Positions 1-8,600 are shown, counted from the stretch's first letter. The stretch is 64,000 bases of DNA from Afipia massiliensis (GCF_014203115.1 NZ_JACHIJ010000005.1:186001-250000), one strand, 5' to 3'. The notes: a model not told the origin generated them from the letters alone. A program made the numbers and translations.

Positions 1-464
1 GGGACACTGCGGCAAAGGTTGGCGCTCAGAACGATTGGTCTGTCTGCACCACCTGGCTGTTGGTGGACAATCGCTTCTATCTCATAGACCTCATCCGAGG
101 CCGCTATGAATACCCCCAACTCCGCGCCAAGGCTATTGCGCTTGCGCAGCGAGACGAACCGCTCAAGATTCTGATTGAGGATACCTCGACGGGCATCGCG
201 TTGGCGCAGGAACTTCGGCAGAGCGGCATCTATACGGTCAAGCCTGTACCCGTTGAGCGAGATAAGATGGGTCGGTTATTCGTGCATCAAGCCAAGTTTG
301 AAGCGGGCTTGGTCCTGTTTCCGCGAAAGGCGCCATTCCTGGCACAGCTCGAAACCGAGCTTCTGACTTTCCCGCAGGGTAAGCACGACGACCAGGTTGA
401 CAGTCTCAGCCAAGCGCTCTCATACAAAGGCGGCTACGATACGACCCTTTCGTGGGTCGGATGA
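1..464 (+). CDS. Phage terminase large subunit, C-terminal nuclease part (5' end lies outside the window)
   Basis: The frame is open from the left edge of the window, so only the C-terminal part is seen. The visible part matches the RNase H-fold nuclease domain of large terminase subunits, which cut concatemeric phage DNA during packaging. The pattern is an aspartate in DTAAKVGAQNDWSV near the left edge, an acidic strand LIEDTSTG, and a final HDDQVDS motif near the C terminus; together these carry the usual metal-binding acidic residues. No portal or capsid gene follows. Small unrelated genes come next, so this is probably a prophage remnant or island edge rather than an intact phage. An internal TTG at 60 is not the true start, because the domain motif begins upstream of it. 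Confidence 0.85.
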   Translation, partial: DTAAKVGAQNDWSVCTTWLLVDNRFYLIDLIRGRYEYPQLRAKAIALAQRDEPLKILIEDTSTGIALAQELRQSGIYTVKPVPVERDKMGRLFVHQAKFEAGLVLFPRKAPFLAQLETELLTFPQGKHDDQVDSLSQALSYKGGYDTTLSWVG

Positions 465-615
465 AAGCGCGGTGAGGTGATCAACAGCTCCGTGGCTCGC
501 CTGTCAGATTTCGACCCTTCGAAGCTCCAGCGGCCACCTCAAACGAACCGACTTCGAGGTGAACGAACTTAGAGATAGCATCGGTTGGGGCAAATGTAAG
601 TGCCGCTGTCGTCGA

Positions 616-1185
616 TCAGAATTTTCGGATCGAAGAAAATCGGATCGTGAAGACCGGGCTTTTCATCGATCCAGCCAAGGTCACGCTTTGCTCGCCAATA
701 CAATCGAGGTTCGATGGGAAGAACCCTCCTGAAAACCGGACGGTGTCACCACGTTTCATCGCGGCGAGAGATTTAAAGAACTGCGTATCTGGATCAATCA
801 GGGTCTTATCAGAATAGTCTGATATAGCGTTATTCCAGGTTGAGACTTGCAAACCGGGCGCAAGTTCGAGCGTAATCACGCCTTTGCCATCGCCATTGGT
901 GGAGAGATAGGCGACCTTTCCTATCCATCCGGATGCGCTCTGACCTTGCAGAGCGCTGCAGATGGCCTGCTGCCTGACATTGCGCATCCCGCCTGCGGCC
1001 AATTCGTTGGGAGCCGATGTAAATTCGGATCGTGCCTTTGTGATAGCCGCAATGAAGCGAACCTGATCGGATGGAGCAGGTACGCTTGGAGCCGGCGGGG
1101 CCGCGCTTCGACCCCCGCCGACGAGGGCTCCAACAGCGATAAATCCAAGCGCGCAGCCCAAGGCCGCCTTGATTGCAATGTTCAT
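616..1185 (-). CDS. Exported or membrane-anchored protein of unknown function, OB-fold-like
   Basis: About 189 residues. The ATG at 1185 is preferred over an upstream start at 1227 because GGAG lies 6 bases before it and it begins directly with a hydrophobic segment (MNIAIKAALGCALGFIAVGA) followed by a Pro/Ala-rich linker, as in a signal anchor. The C-terminal domain contains GWIGKVAYLSTNGDGKG, a TWNNAISDYSDKTLI stretch and a final MKSPVFTIRFSSI strand. The alternating beta pattern with short charged loops would fit a small OB-like barrel, but that is inference. I do not recognise a function. It sits between the terminase remnant and an XRE regulator and is probably cargo of the same element. 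Confidence 0.7.
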   Translation of the reverse strand: MNIAIKAALGCALGFIAVGALVGGGRSAAPPAPSVPAPSDQVRFIAAITKARSEFTSAPNELAAGGMRNVRQQAICSALQGQSASGWIGKVAYLSTNGDGKGVITLELAPGLQVSTWNNAISDYSDKTLIDPDTQFFKSLAAMKRGDTVRFSGGFFPSNLDCIGEQSVTLAGSMKSPVFTIRFSSIRKF

Positions 1186-1398
1186 CGACAACTCCAAACT
1201 TTTGCTCGGTGTGCCCGTCCGCCGCATCTCGAAGGCTCAGCGTGGGTGGATCAGCACATCGCTTCCCATGGGGCAGAAGTCCACGATGCCTCGGCTGTCG
1301 GAGGCACTATCACTAACCTCAGTTAATAAAATCCTATTTTGGGATAATCCGTTTCTGGGATCAAATTGTGTGCCGCCGATTCACGGCCTTGGCGGCAT

Positions 1399-1674
1399 AT
1401 GCAGAAGACTCTCAAATCCGCGGATTATGCCCGGCTGATCGACCTGCTTGTCGCAGTGCGGAAGTCAGCGGACGTTCGCCAGCAGGCCTTGGCCAAGAAA
1501 CTCGGCCGCCCTCAATCTTTTGTCGCAAAGTATGAGAACGGCGAGCGTCGCCTGGATATCATCGAGTTCACGGCCATCGCGCGCGCTCTTGGCGCCGATC
1601 CCGTCAAGCTGTTTAAGGACTACGTTGGCGGAAAGAGCGCACCCAAGACCGCCGCAAAGCGTCCGGCCAAATAG
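1399..1674 (+). CDS. XRE-family helix-turn-helix transcriptional regulator
   Basis: About 91 residues from the ATG at 1399; an in-frame start at 1366 would add 11 residues that do not look like the family. The core is a standard Cro/C1-type HTH: RLIDLLVAVRKSADVRQQAL, then LAKKLGRPQSFVAKYENGER as the turn and recognition helix, then a third helix with EFTAIARALGADPVKL. A basic Lys/Ala/Pro tail follows. Such short XRE proteins usually repress promoters of phage or island genes. The target is unknown; the divergent gene at 616-1185 is the obvious candidate because the intergenic stretch between them is shared. Confidence 0.85.
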   Translation: MQKTLKSADYARLIDLLVAVRKSADVRQQALAKKLGRPQSFVAKYENGERRLDIIEFTAIARALGADPVKLFKDYVGGKSAPKTAAKRPAK

Positions 1675-1808
1675 GTCGTGCAGCCTTGGGCTCTTTCGGA
1701 TCATTTTGTGATCCGGACCGGCTGATAAGAGCCACTAGATTGCTGCGTTTCCGCTCGACTTCCCCAGCACGTGGAGCGTCACTGTCGCCGTAAATCGGAG
1801 GCAGAATG

Positions 1809-2030
1809 ATGGACCGCAAAATTACAGAACAGGCAATTGGCCTAATCTTGACCGAGATCGGTGTTCGCCTTGGCGAAGCCGCGCGCATCGCCAAGGCTGC
1901 CGAGGCCTGTGCGCTGGCCGGCAGTGTCGCCGAAGGCGTAAGAGTTTCTATGGATCTCGAACAGATATTCTATGAGACCAGCCGATTGCTGGATGCGGCC
2001 TCGCTGCTCAACCGGCTGTCGAGCGACTAA
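1809..2030 (+). CDS. Small hypothetical protein
   Basis: About 73 residues and predicted largely helical (ITEQAIGLILTEIGVRLGEA, then a second long helix through SRLLDAASLLNRL). Two adjacent ATG codons at 1806 and 1809 follow GGAGG at 1797-1801; the second gives the more usual 7-base spacing. It has no transmembrane segment and no motif that I recognise. It lies between the XRE regulator and the DUF3489/DUF2924/recombinase cassette, on the same strand. The clear ribosome-binding site is the main reason to accept it as a gene. Confidence 0.6.
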   Translation: MDRKITEQAIGLILTEIGVRLGEAARIAKAAEACALAGSVAEGVRVSMDLEQIFYETSRLLDAASLLNRLSSD

Positions 2031-2127
2031 GGGTTCTCTTCAACCGAAAGGTTCTCGGCCCGTCAGAAACTGACGGGCTTGCGGCAGTGGCAGCACAAGA
2101 TGCTGTCATGCACGCAGGAGAACCGAA

Positions 2128-2481
2128 ATGCCGAAAAGCAGTCGAAAGCCCCTTCGCAAGACCGGGCGTAAATCTACACGGGCAGCAAAGCGACCGACAA
2201 AATCCGCCGGGAAGGTTCCGCCGTCCGTCGCGCCGAAGCAGCCGGTCATGCCGAAGACGCCGAACGTGGCCGTGTCGAAACAGGACAAAGTCCTCGAGAT
2301 GCTCCGCGCACCGTCCGGCACCACCACCGCTGCCATCATGAAGGCCACCGACTGGCAGCAGCATTCGGTGCGCGGCTTCTTTGCAGGCACGGTGCGCAAG
2401 AAGCTCAAGCTGAACCTGACCTCAAAAAAGATCGACGACCAGCGTGTCTACCGGATCGCAAAACCGGCCACCGCGAAATGA
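2128..2481 (+). CDS. DUF3489-family protein
   Basis: 117 residues. The N-terminal ~45 residues are Lys/Arg/Pro-rich and probably disordered. The C-terminal half is the DUF3489 signature: a winged-helix-like segment KQDKVLEMLRAPSGTTTAAI followed by MKATDWQQHSVRGFFAGTVR and a terminal DDQRVYRI strand. The family is common in alphaproteobacterial mobile regions directly before DUF2924 and a serine recombinase, which is the arrangement here. Its stop overlaps the next start by 4 bases (ATGA), indicating translational coupling. The basic tail and winged-helix appearance suggest DNA binding, perhaps as a recombination accessory factor; that role is inference. Confidence 0.88.
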   Translation: MPKSSRKPLRKTGRKSTRAAKRPTKSAGKVPPSVAPKQPVMPKTPNVAVSKQDKVLEMLRAPSGTTTAAIMKATDWQQHSVRGFFAGTVRKKLKLNLTSKKIDDQRVYRIAKPATAK

Positions 2482-2963
2482 TCCGAGCGTCCTCCTCCAC
2501 GAAGCCAGCCGATCCCGCGGTGGAAGCCGAACTGGATCGGCTGGCGACCGCTCCCATCGTCGAACTGCGCAAGCGCTACCGGGAAATACTTCGAGCGGAT
2601 CCGCCGAAAGCTTTCGGTCCGGACCTGCTGCGCCGGAGCATTGCCCATCGGATTCAGGAAAAGACCTATGGCGGGTTGCCCGGTCCGACCAAGCGCCTGC
2701 TCGACCAACTTGTGAAAGCCATGGCCGACAAGCCCAACGGAAAGCTTGATTTGCCGCGCCGGATCAAGCCCGGCTCGGAACTGGTCCGGACATGGAAGGG
2801 AAAAACCTACCGCGTCGTGGTTCGCCCTGACGGCTTTGCCTACGACGGCAAGACTTACGCGGGACTTTCCGAGATCGCCTCCCTAATTGCTGGCACCAAC
2901 TGGAATGGACCGCGTTTCTTCGGGCTACGGTCAAAGTCTCAAGGATCCGCCGATGGCAAGTAG
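2478..2963 (+). CDS. DUF2924-family protein
   Basis: 161 residues. The hallmarks of DUF2924 are present: ELDRLATAPIVELRKRYREI, then DLLRRSIAHRIQEKTYGGL, then a PGSELVRTWKGKTYRVVV beta hairpin and a final YDGKTYAGLSEIASLIAGTN segment. It starts inside the DUF3489 stop codon and overlaps the recombinase start by 11 bases, so the three genes form one operon. DUF2924 proteins are regularly found next to large serine recombinases and are thought to work with them, but I know of no established biochemical role. The C-terminal WNGPRFFGLR end is typical. Confidence 0.88.
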   Translation: MIRASSSTKPADPAVEAELDRLATAPIVELRKRYREILRADPPKAFGPDLLRRSIAHRIQEKTYGGLPGPTKRLLDQLVKAMADKPNGKLDLPRRIKPGSELVRTWKGKTYRVVVRPDGFAYDGKTYAGLSEIASLIAGTNWNGPRFFGLRSKSQGSADGK

Positions 2964-4494
2964 CTCTCCAAAAAACCCTGCGCTGCGCTGCGCCATCTAC
3001 ACCCGCAAATCGACTGAGCATGGTCTCGAGCTGGAATTCAACTCGCTCGACGCCCAGCGCGAGGCTTGCGAGGCATATATAAAGAGCCAGGCATCACTCG
3101 GTTGGAAGGTGCTGCCGCAGCCATACGACGACCCGGCATTCTCAGGCGGCAATCTTGAGCGCCCTGCCCTCAAGAAACTGCTCAAAGATATTGAAGCCGG
3201 GAAGGTTGACGTCGTCGTGGTCTACAAGATCGACCGTCTCACCCGTTCACTGGCCGATTTCGCCAAACTGGTCGAAGCGTTCGATGCAAGATCGATTTCG
3301 TTTGTGGCAGTGACGCAGCAATTCAATACCACAACGTCGATGGGACGACTGACGTTAAACGTCCTGCTCTCCTTTGCGCAGTTCGAACGTGAGCTGTCCT
3401 CCGAGCGCGTCCGGGATAAGGTGGCGGCCTCCCGTCGTAAGGGAAAATGGACCGGCGGCACGGTGCCGCTCGGTTATGAGGCCCGGGACAAGAAACTCGT
3501 CATCAATCCTACTGAAGCGGAAACCGTCCGGACCATCTTCCGACGTTACATTGAGTTGCAATCCTTTGGCCGCCTTGTTGCCGATCTCGACAAGCGTGGC
3601 ATCGTCACCAAGCGGCGAAACACTAAGGTCAAGAAGTTCAATGGCGGGATCCCGTTCACCTATGGACCCCTCGCTCATTTCCTGAAGAACCGCATTTACG
3701 TTGGTGAAACCGGCCACGGCGGCAAATGGTATCCGGGCGAGCATAAGGCCATCGTGGACCAGAAGACTTTCGACAAGGTCCAGGGATTGCTCAAGTCCGG
3801 TATCCACAAAAGGATGATCAAACGATCTGAAAGCGGCGCTCTCCTGATGGGTAAACTGTTCGATGATCGTGGCAACGCGATGAGCCCGAGCTTTTCGTCA
3901 AAGAACGGCGCCCGCTATCGTTTCTATGTCAGCTCCGCAATCTTGCGGGGCCGAAAAGCTGAGGCCGGATCGGTCGCACGCGTCTCGGCAACCAACACCG
4001 AACAGAGGCTGATCAATGCCCTGCGCCAACGGCTGAAGATTGATCAGGCTGTTATGGATGCCGATGTTATCGGCAGCTACGTCGCACGTGCCGACCTGAG
4101 CAGTCGCGCCGTCAAAATCTCGACCACCCCGGCGGCAAAGATTCGATCGAATCAACTCTCGATCCCTTGGCAGGTGTGCCAACCGAGTTCGGCAACTATC
4201 ATTGAGGCAAACAGCGAATGTCAGCCCAGTGCGAAATTGGTCCAGGCTATTGTTCGAGCCCATGCATGGCTGCGCGATCTGCAAAGCGACAAGTTTGACA
4301 CGGTCGAGGCGCTCGCCGCCTCGGTCGAACTGCATCCAAAGCTGGTGCGGCAGGAGCTGCGTCATGCGTTTTTAGCACCAGCCGTTACAAAGGCGATTTT
4401 GACAGGTGGCCAGCCGTCGGCGCTCTCGCTCGCACGGATACCGAAGACTTTGCCGCTTACATGGTTGGAGCAGTGTCGCGCCCTCGGTTTCTGA
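2953..4494 (+). CDS. Large serine recombinase (site-specific integrase/resolvase type)
   Basis: About 513 residues from the ATG at 2953. An upstream in-frame start at 2887 would put 22 extra residues before the conserved strand and overlap the previous gene more. The N-terminal resolvase domain has the nucleophile region RCAIYTRKST with the catalytic serine, an FNSLDAQREAC segment, and VVVVYKIDRLTRS with the arginines that contact the scissile phosphate. The recombinase domain follows (GGTVPLGYE, then an LAHFLKNRIYVGE stretch). The region that often carries a Cys4 zinc ribbon has no cysteine pairs here (LLMGKLFDDRGNAMSPSFSS), which I recall as normal for this subfamily. A C-terminal helical tail follows. 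It is the likely mover of this cassette or of the wider island. Confidence 0.9.
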   Translation: MASSSPKNPALRCAIYTRKSTEHGLELEFNSLDAQREACEAYIKSQASLGWKVLPQPYDDPAFSGGNLERPALKKLLKDIEAGKVDVVVVYKIDRLTRSLADFAKLVEAFDARSISFVAVTQQFNTTTSMGRLTLNVLLSFAQFERELSSERVRDKVAASRRKGKWTGGTVPLGYEARDKKLVINPTEAETVRTIFRRYIELQSFGRLVADLDKRGIVTKRRNTKVKKFNGGIPFTYGPLAHFLKNRIYVGETGHGGKWYPGEHKAIVDQKTFDKVQGLLKSGIHKRMIKRSESGALLMGKLFDDRGNAMSPSFSSKNGARYRFYVSSAILRGRKAEAGSVARVSATNTEQRLINALRQRLKIDQAVMDADVIGSYVARADLSSRAVKISTTPAAKIRSNQLSIPWQVCQPSSATIIEANSECQPSAKLVQAIVRAHAWLRDLQSDKFDTVEALAASVELHPKLVRQELRHAFLAPAVTKAILTGGQPSALSLARIPKTLPLTWLEQCRALGF

Positions 4495-4531
4495 GGGCTC
4501 GAAATCATAAATCCGGCCATGAAATCTGTAA

Positions 4532-4555
4532 GTCCGCTTTTCGCTAAGAGCGGAC
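4532..4555. repeat. Short perfect inverted repeat downstream of the recombinase
   Basis: Arms GTCCGCT and AGCGGAC (7 bp each) are separated by 10 bases, 38 bases after the recombinase stop. No T-run follows, so it is not a clear intrinsic terminator. It could be part of a recombination site or a weak transcription end; the sequence alone does not decide. Confidence 0.35.
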
Positions 4556-4717
4556 GACGACTTTCAAATGGATGCCAACGAAGCCCTGACCGAAACTCGC
4601 CGGTCCTTTCGTGAGTCTTTTTTGACACAGGGTGGATGTATCCCAGACACGACCTTGAAGCGCGGTAGTCAAATCAGCCAAGCTGTGCAAAAACATTTAC
4701 GCTACTGGAGAAATCCG

Positions 4718-5785
4718 ATGACATATGCCGACTCCTTCCCTTCCTTTCCTTTCGCGGATAGCCGCGAAGCGGCGTCATCGCGGCCCCGGTTGTCGGTGAA
4801 GATCCGCGGCAAAGCCATCACGACGACCCCAGTCTTCGCTGCGTACTGGTATTTCGCTGCTGAGCGGCAACGCATCTTCTTTCGACGCCTGCAGGGTTCG
4901 CTTACGCAAACGACGAGCGATCCGGTGCTTAGCGTTTACAAATTCACGAATGCGTACCGGGCCTCGGACCGAGTTAGCCAATACCTGATCCGTAGCGTCA
5001 TCTACCGTGACGATTTACCCAACGACACAACAAACGTCTTCTTTCGCACGCTACTTTTCAAGTTATTTAATAAGATCGAGACTTGGGAAATGCTTGAAAG
5101 GACGGTCGGCCCCATCGTTTGGGAGACGTTCAGTTACGAGCGCTACAACCGCGTTCTCGCGCAATGCATGAAGGCGGGTAAGCGTATCTATTCGGCTGCT
5201 TATATCATGCCGTCAGCTGGTAGCTTTTTCGGACACACTGCCAAGCACCAAAACCATCTCAAGATGTTAACATATCTTGTGAAGGAAGAATTCCCTGCAC
5301 GGTATGTCGCAACAGAGAAAATGGCGGATGCGTTCGCCCTTCTTCGCTCGATACCTTCGGTAGGCCCTTTTCTTGCGTACCAGTATGCAATTGATCTCAA
5401 CTACAGTCGGCTGACCAGCTTCTCGGAGGACGACTTCGTCGTCGCGGGGCCCGGCGCACTCGATGGCATTCATAAATGTTTCGTCGGCGTAGATGGTATT
5501 AGCGCCGAAGATATCATCCGTTATATGTGGGAAACCCAGCAAGAGCATTTCGCCGCCTACGGTATCGACTTCAAGTCGCTATGGGGACGGCCGCTGCAAC
5601 TGATCGATTGCCAGAACTTGTTTTGCGAAATCTCTAAATACGCGCGCGTCGCGTTCCCGGAATATTCCGGGGTCGCCGGCCGTACGCGGATCAAGCAAAA
5701 ATTTCAGCCCGGCAAGACGGCGCCGGCACCCTGGTATCCGCCGAAATGGGACCTCAACGCGCGGATTCCCGACTGTCTATTTTGA
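4718..5785 (+). CDS. 5-hmdU DNA kinase helical-domain / alpha-glutamyl-putrescinyl-thymine pyrophosphorylase-like protein
   Basis: 355 residues from the ATG at 4718, which has GGAG 7 bases upstream; an in-frame ATG at 4568 would add 50 residues that do not look conserved. The sequence resembles the all-helical family described with thymine hypermodification in phages: YWYFAAERQRIFFRR (about 43-57), FTNAYRASDRVSQYLI (76-91), a helix-hairpin-helix-like SIPSVGPFLA (211-220), then EDDFVVAGPGALDG (237-250). There is no Walker A motif, so the kinase part that can accompany this domain is absent. By analogy with HhH DNA glycosylases it may bind or act on a modified pyrimidine in DNA; that is inference. 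It is convergent with, and overlaps by 9 bases, the MazG gene, which supports one functional module. Confidence 0.75.
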   Translation: MTYADSFPSFPFADSREAASSRPRLSVKIRGKAITTTPVFAAYWYFAAERQRIFFRRLQGSLTQTTSDPVLSVYKFTNAYRASDRVSQYLIRSVIYRDDLPNDTTNVFFRTLLFKLFNKIETWEMLERTVGPIVWETFSYERYNRVLAQCMKAGKRIYSAAYIMPSAGSFFGHTAKHQNHLKMLTYLVKEEFPARYVATEKMADAFALLRSIPSVGPFLAYQYAIDLNYSRLTSFSEDDFVVAGPGALDGIHKCFVGVDGISAEDIIRYMWETQQEHFAAYGIDFKSLWGRPLQLIDCQNLFCEISKYARVAFPEYSGVAGRTRIKQKFQPGKTAPAPWYPPKWDLNARIPDCLF

Positions 5786-7462
5786 TATATCGGCCACGTC
5801 GGCAACATCGGCGATCGCCGTGGCGGTACAGAGAACACTGCCAGCCGACTCGATAAACGCGGCCTTGTAATCAACGGCCCGTAATGCCCACGCCCGGTCG
5901 AGGGCCTTATCCCTGGCCTTCACATAGAGCGTATTCATGTCGTCGAGGCGGACTTCGATCTGCGACCAATAAGCCTCACTGGCCGCCTCCAGTCCGAGAG
6001 CGCCCAACAGCGCCCGCTTTGCGGCAAGCACGTAAGCTAGACGCGACTGCGCTGTCGCCGCCCGCTCCTGCGTCGATAACATCTTCTTCACCTCGCAGTC
6101 GGACGGAGCAAGAACCGCCGCTCCCATGCCGAGGCCGACGGTGATCCCCTGAACGTTGGGCGACACGATGGGCTCGAAAGTAAGACGGCGGTTCGCAAGA
6201 TCGACGTGCACGGTCCCCTGCATCTCTTGGCATAACTGATGAAACATTTCGCAACCGGCGAAGATCGCATCTTCCCATTCCCAATAGGTGTTATGCCAAA
6301 CCTCCAAGCCTTCGACATACATGCGCAGCGTTTTCAGAAGACGGAAGTTGATCAGCGAGCGACGCGGAAACAACCGCGTCGGTTGGCCGACGATACAACG
6401 GCCTGACGCTCTTGCTTGCCGGTCACCTTCGGAATGGATGGCCTTAATCACGAGCTCTTCGACGACCTTCGCGCGTCCTCCGTCCTCGACTTCATCGACC
6501 CGGTTGTTACCGCTCTTGCGCTTACGCTTCATGAGGCCGCGGATGACCGGCGACCAGCCAAGATGAGCGATGAAAGCGAGGTGGATCACGTCGTGAAAAC
6601 GGTAGCCGTCGTCGTCATAGAAGTTGTCGGTGAGATCGTCGCCGAGCGGCCTGCCGCCGAAATACATGCGTGATTGCCCTGGCCCGACGCGAACGAAAGA
6701 TACATCGAAGCAGCGCGGAAATTGTTCTTTTGGATCGCGGGCCTCGTCATGCAGGACAGTCGGCGTGCCGCGCTCAGAACGGAAGCTGACCTTCGTGCAA
6801 TTGAACGCAATGACATTGTCGAGCGAAAGGTGGTAGAGACTCGCCATTGCCGACAGATGCCATGCGATTTCGCCGAGAACGACGTTGGTCGGTCGGTCGG
6901 CGACATTCTGGTTTAAGTCGATCTCGATGGCGGGCAACGACGGGCGAAGAAGTTCGGCACCGAGTTGCCACAGGACCGCCTGGCAAACCTCGATAAGCAC
7001 TTTGCCGTCGGTGCGCGCCGTTTTGAAGGCGAGCTTCTGATAATCGTCGAATAGGAAGTCGGGCGATTCAGGAAAGCGCACAGCTTCTTTCATAAAGTCC
7101 GTACGCGCCTGAGGATCGAGTGCTGCCGCGATTGTACGCGCGCGCTCATCCGTCCCGCCGATTTCGGCGCGGAGATTCTCGATGTCACCAGTCAGAACGT
7201 CGAAGGGACCGTCATTGGCGAGCTGCGCGGCGGCGAACAGATACCAGAAGGCATCGCCTAACTCCTCGCGAATCTCGTCGTTAGGCTGATCCCAGTTCGT
7301 CTCGCCACCTTCGCCAAGCACTTTCTTCTTAACGGCGGCCACCAGCTGGCCTATTTCACCGACGAGGCCGTACATTGCGATCGAGAGCGCCTCATCGCGT
7401 GGCTTAGTAATAAACTGATTGGTGTGCCGAACGAACTGTTGGTAATGAGCGACCTGCATCAT
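5777..7462 (-). CDS. MazG-type nucleotide pyrophosphohydrolase with MazG_C-like C-terminal region
   Basis: 561 residues from the ATG at 7462. That ATG overlaps the TGA of the upstream Nmad2 gene (ATGA) and has GAGG just upstream; a start at 7516 is open but unlikely. Residues 1-80 form a MazG helix bundle, with GLVGEIGQL giving E36 and a Q39 where the family usually has Glu, and IREELGDAFWYL giving E67 and D70 of the ExxD metal motif. The middle has a second MazG-like helix (VLGEIAWHLSAMASLYHL). The C-terminal region has YRFHDVIHLAFIAHLGWSP and RKSGNNRVDEVEDGGRA, which I recall from MazG_C proteins in DNA-modification neighbourhoods. It probably hydrolyses a nucleoside triphosphate, for example to clear a normal or modified dNTP; the substrate is unknown. 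Confidence 0.78.
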   Translation of the reverse strand: MMQVAHYQQFVRHTNQFITKPRDEALSIAMYGLVGEIGQLVAAVKKKVLGEGGETNWDQPNDEIREELGDAFWYLFAAAQLANDGPFDVLTGDIENLRAEIGGTDERARTIAAALDPQARTDFMKEAVRFPESPDFLFDDYQKLAFKTARTDGKVLIEVCQAVLWQLGAELLRPSLPAIEIDLNQNVADRPTNVVLGEIAWHLSAMASLYHLSLDNVIAFNCTKVSFRSERGTPTVLHDEARDPKEQFPRCFDVSFVRVGPGQSRMYFGGRPLGDDLTDNFYDDDGYRFHDVIHLAFIAHLGWSPVIRGLMKRKRKSGNNRVDEVEDGGRAKVVEELVIKAIHSEGDRQARASGRCIVGQPTRLFPRRSLINFRLLKTLRMYVEGLEVWHNTYWEWEDAIFAGCEMFHQLCQEMQGTVHVDLANRRLTFEPIVSPNVQGITVGLGMGAAVLAPSDCEVKKMLSTQERAATAQSRLAYVLAAKRALLGALGLEAASEAYWSQIEVRLDDMNTLYVKARDKALDRAWALRAVDYKAAFIESAGSVLCTATAIADVADVADISK

Positions 7463-8097
7463 ACCTTCCTCTGCCGCGTGTTCGGCTTGCGCTTCTTCTT
7501 TTCGAGGAACTGCCAATGCGCGGGCTCGTCGATATTGCCGCGCGCGGGCATGCCTTTAATCCAATCCACAATCTCCTGTTTCTGCGGCTCGGTAAATCTG
7601 TATCGGTGACCGGGGCCGGTCTTGAGGAAGCACGCAATATCCGGCGGGATCGGAATGCCAGCGCGCCCCCAGAATGCGAATGTCCGCCCTAGAAGAACCT
7701 TGTCGGTCTTGCCGGTATCCCGCTTCAGATCGCCGAGCGACACGCTGCCGTCGTCATTACTATGGAAGGAGTCCTCCTGATGGTACGTGCCGTTGTCGTC
7801 GCGGTGATAGATATTGTCGCCGTAGCGCAGGTGCGTCGTGCCGTGCATTACCGCCTTCTTATGGCGAAAGCGCCGGTCTTCCCAATACTGATCGAACGTC
7901 AGCACTTCGTCGATCTTCATCCAATAGGTCAGATGGCCGCGCAACTTCGGCTTCACGGCGCCGGTGCCCAGCACATAATCGCCGACCTTCGCTACCTTAC
8001 GAATATCGGGCTTGCAGCATCCTAGGCTGCACACGCCGTGAAAGGGATTCGGCGCGAACCCGAGATCATGCTCGATGACATAGAAGAAGACGTTCAT
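7459..8097 (-). CDS. Nucleotide modification associated domain 2 (Nmad2) protein
   Basis: 212 residues. The N-terminal ~100 residues carry the Nmad2 signature: a starting strand MNVFFYVIEHDLGFAPNPFH, then GVCSLGCCKPDIRKVAKVGD, VLGTG and LTYWMKIDEVLTFDQYW. The family was named from computational surveys of gene clusters for modified bases in phage and bacterial DNA; its biochemical activity has not, to my knowledge, been shown. Its ATG overlaps the upstream stop (ATGA at 8094-8097) and its own stop overlaps the MazG start in the same way, so the three genes are translationally coupled. The tail is Lys/Arg-rich. Confidence 0.82.
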   Translation of the reverse strand: MNVFFYVIEHDLGFAPNPFHGVCSLGCCKPDIRKVAKVGDYVLGTGAVKPKLRGHLTYWMKIDEVLTFDQYWEDRRFRHKKAVMHGTTHLRYGDNIYHRDDNGTYHQEDSFHSNDDGSVSLGDLKRDTGKTDKVLLGRTFAFWGRAGIPIPPDIACFLKTGPGHRYRFTEPQKQEIVDWIKGMPARGNIDEPAHWQFLEKKKRKPNTRQRKV

Positions 8098-8546
8098 TTC
8101 GGCTGGGCCTCCTCGTCAACGCACAGATTGCGCTCGGTGTAGACCTTGGGCATTACGTCTCCGGACGGCATCTCAAAGATCAACACATCATCGTCGGCCG
8201 CGGCTGCCTGTAACTTCTCGGCGTTCCACGGCACAATGGAATAGGCATATTTGCGTGCCGATGCTGGCACCTCGACCTCGGCCTCAGCGTCTTCGGGCCA
8301 CACACATATTGCGCGGCGCGCCCCGTTGGAGACCTGCTTCACATCGTCTTCGAGGTCGGGCGCCGCACACGCCGCTGCGGATATCGGGATCAAGATCACC
8401 TCGTCGTCGCAATCAACCAGGGGCGCGCCGATCTCTAAAACCGTCTCGATTTCGTCGGCGGCAAATCCGCTAGCGGCCGCTAGCGCCGAAAGGGCGGCGA
8501 TTTCCTCGGACGTCAGATGCTTCGTAAAAATCCGTAATCGGCGCAT
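8094..8546 (-). CDS. Unknown 150-residue protein leading the Nmad2-MazG operon
   Basis: Starts at ATG 8546 with GGAGG 5 bases upstream. I do not recognise the family. What can be seen: an N-terminal helical part (LTSEEIAALSALAAASG), then an alternating strand-helix pattern (VILIPISAAACAAP, RRAICVWPEDAEAE, YAYSIVPWNAEKL, DDDVLIFEMPSG), ending in a conserved-looking CVDEEAQPK. It is rich in acidic residues and carries five cysteines. The alternation would fit a small Rossmann-like alpha/beta fold, loosely TIR- or SLOG-like, but no diagnostic nucleotide-binding motif is visible. As the first gene of a coupled operon it probably works directly with Nmad2 and MazG and could be the sensor or effector of the module. 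Confidence 0.7.
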   Translation of the reverse strand: MRRLRIFTKHLTSEEIAALSALAAASGFAADEIETVLEIGAPLVDCDDEVILIPISAAACAAPDLEDDVKQVSNGARRAICVWPEDAEAEVEVPASARKYAYSIVPWNAEKLQAAAADDDVLIFEMPSGDVMPKVYTERNLCVDEEAQPK

Positions 8547-8600
8547 AAAGGCCTCCTACCATACGTTGCAGTTACTGAGCGATACACTTCGATTGATTGG

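Noticed and set aside
1..4494. Intact prophage
   Set aside because: Only a terminase end is visible, with no portal, capsid or tail genes after it.
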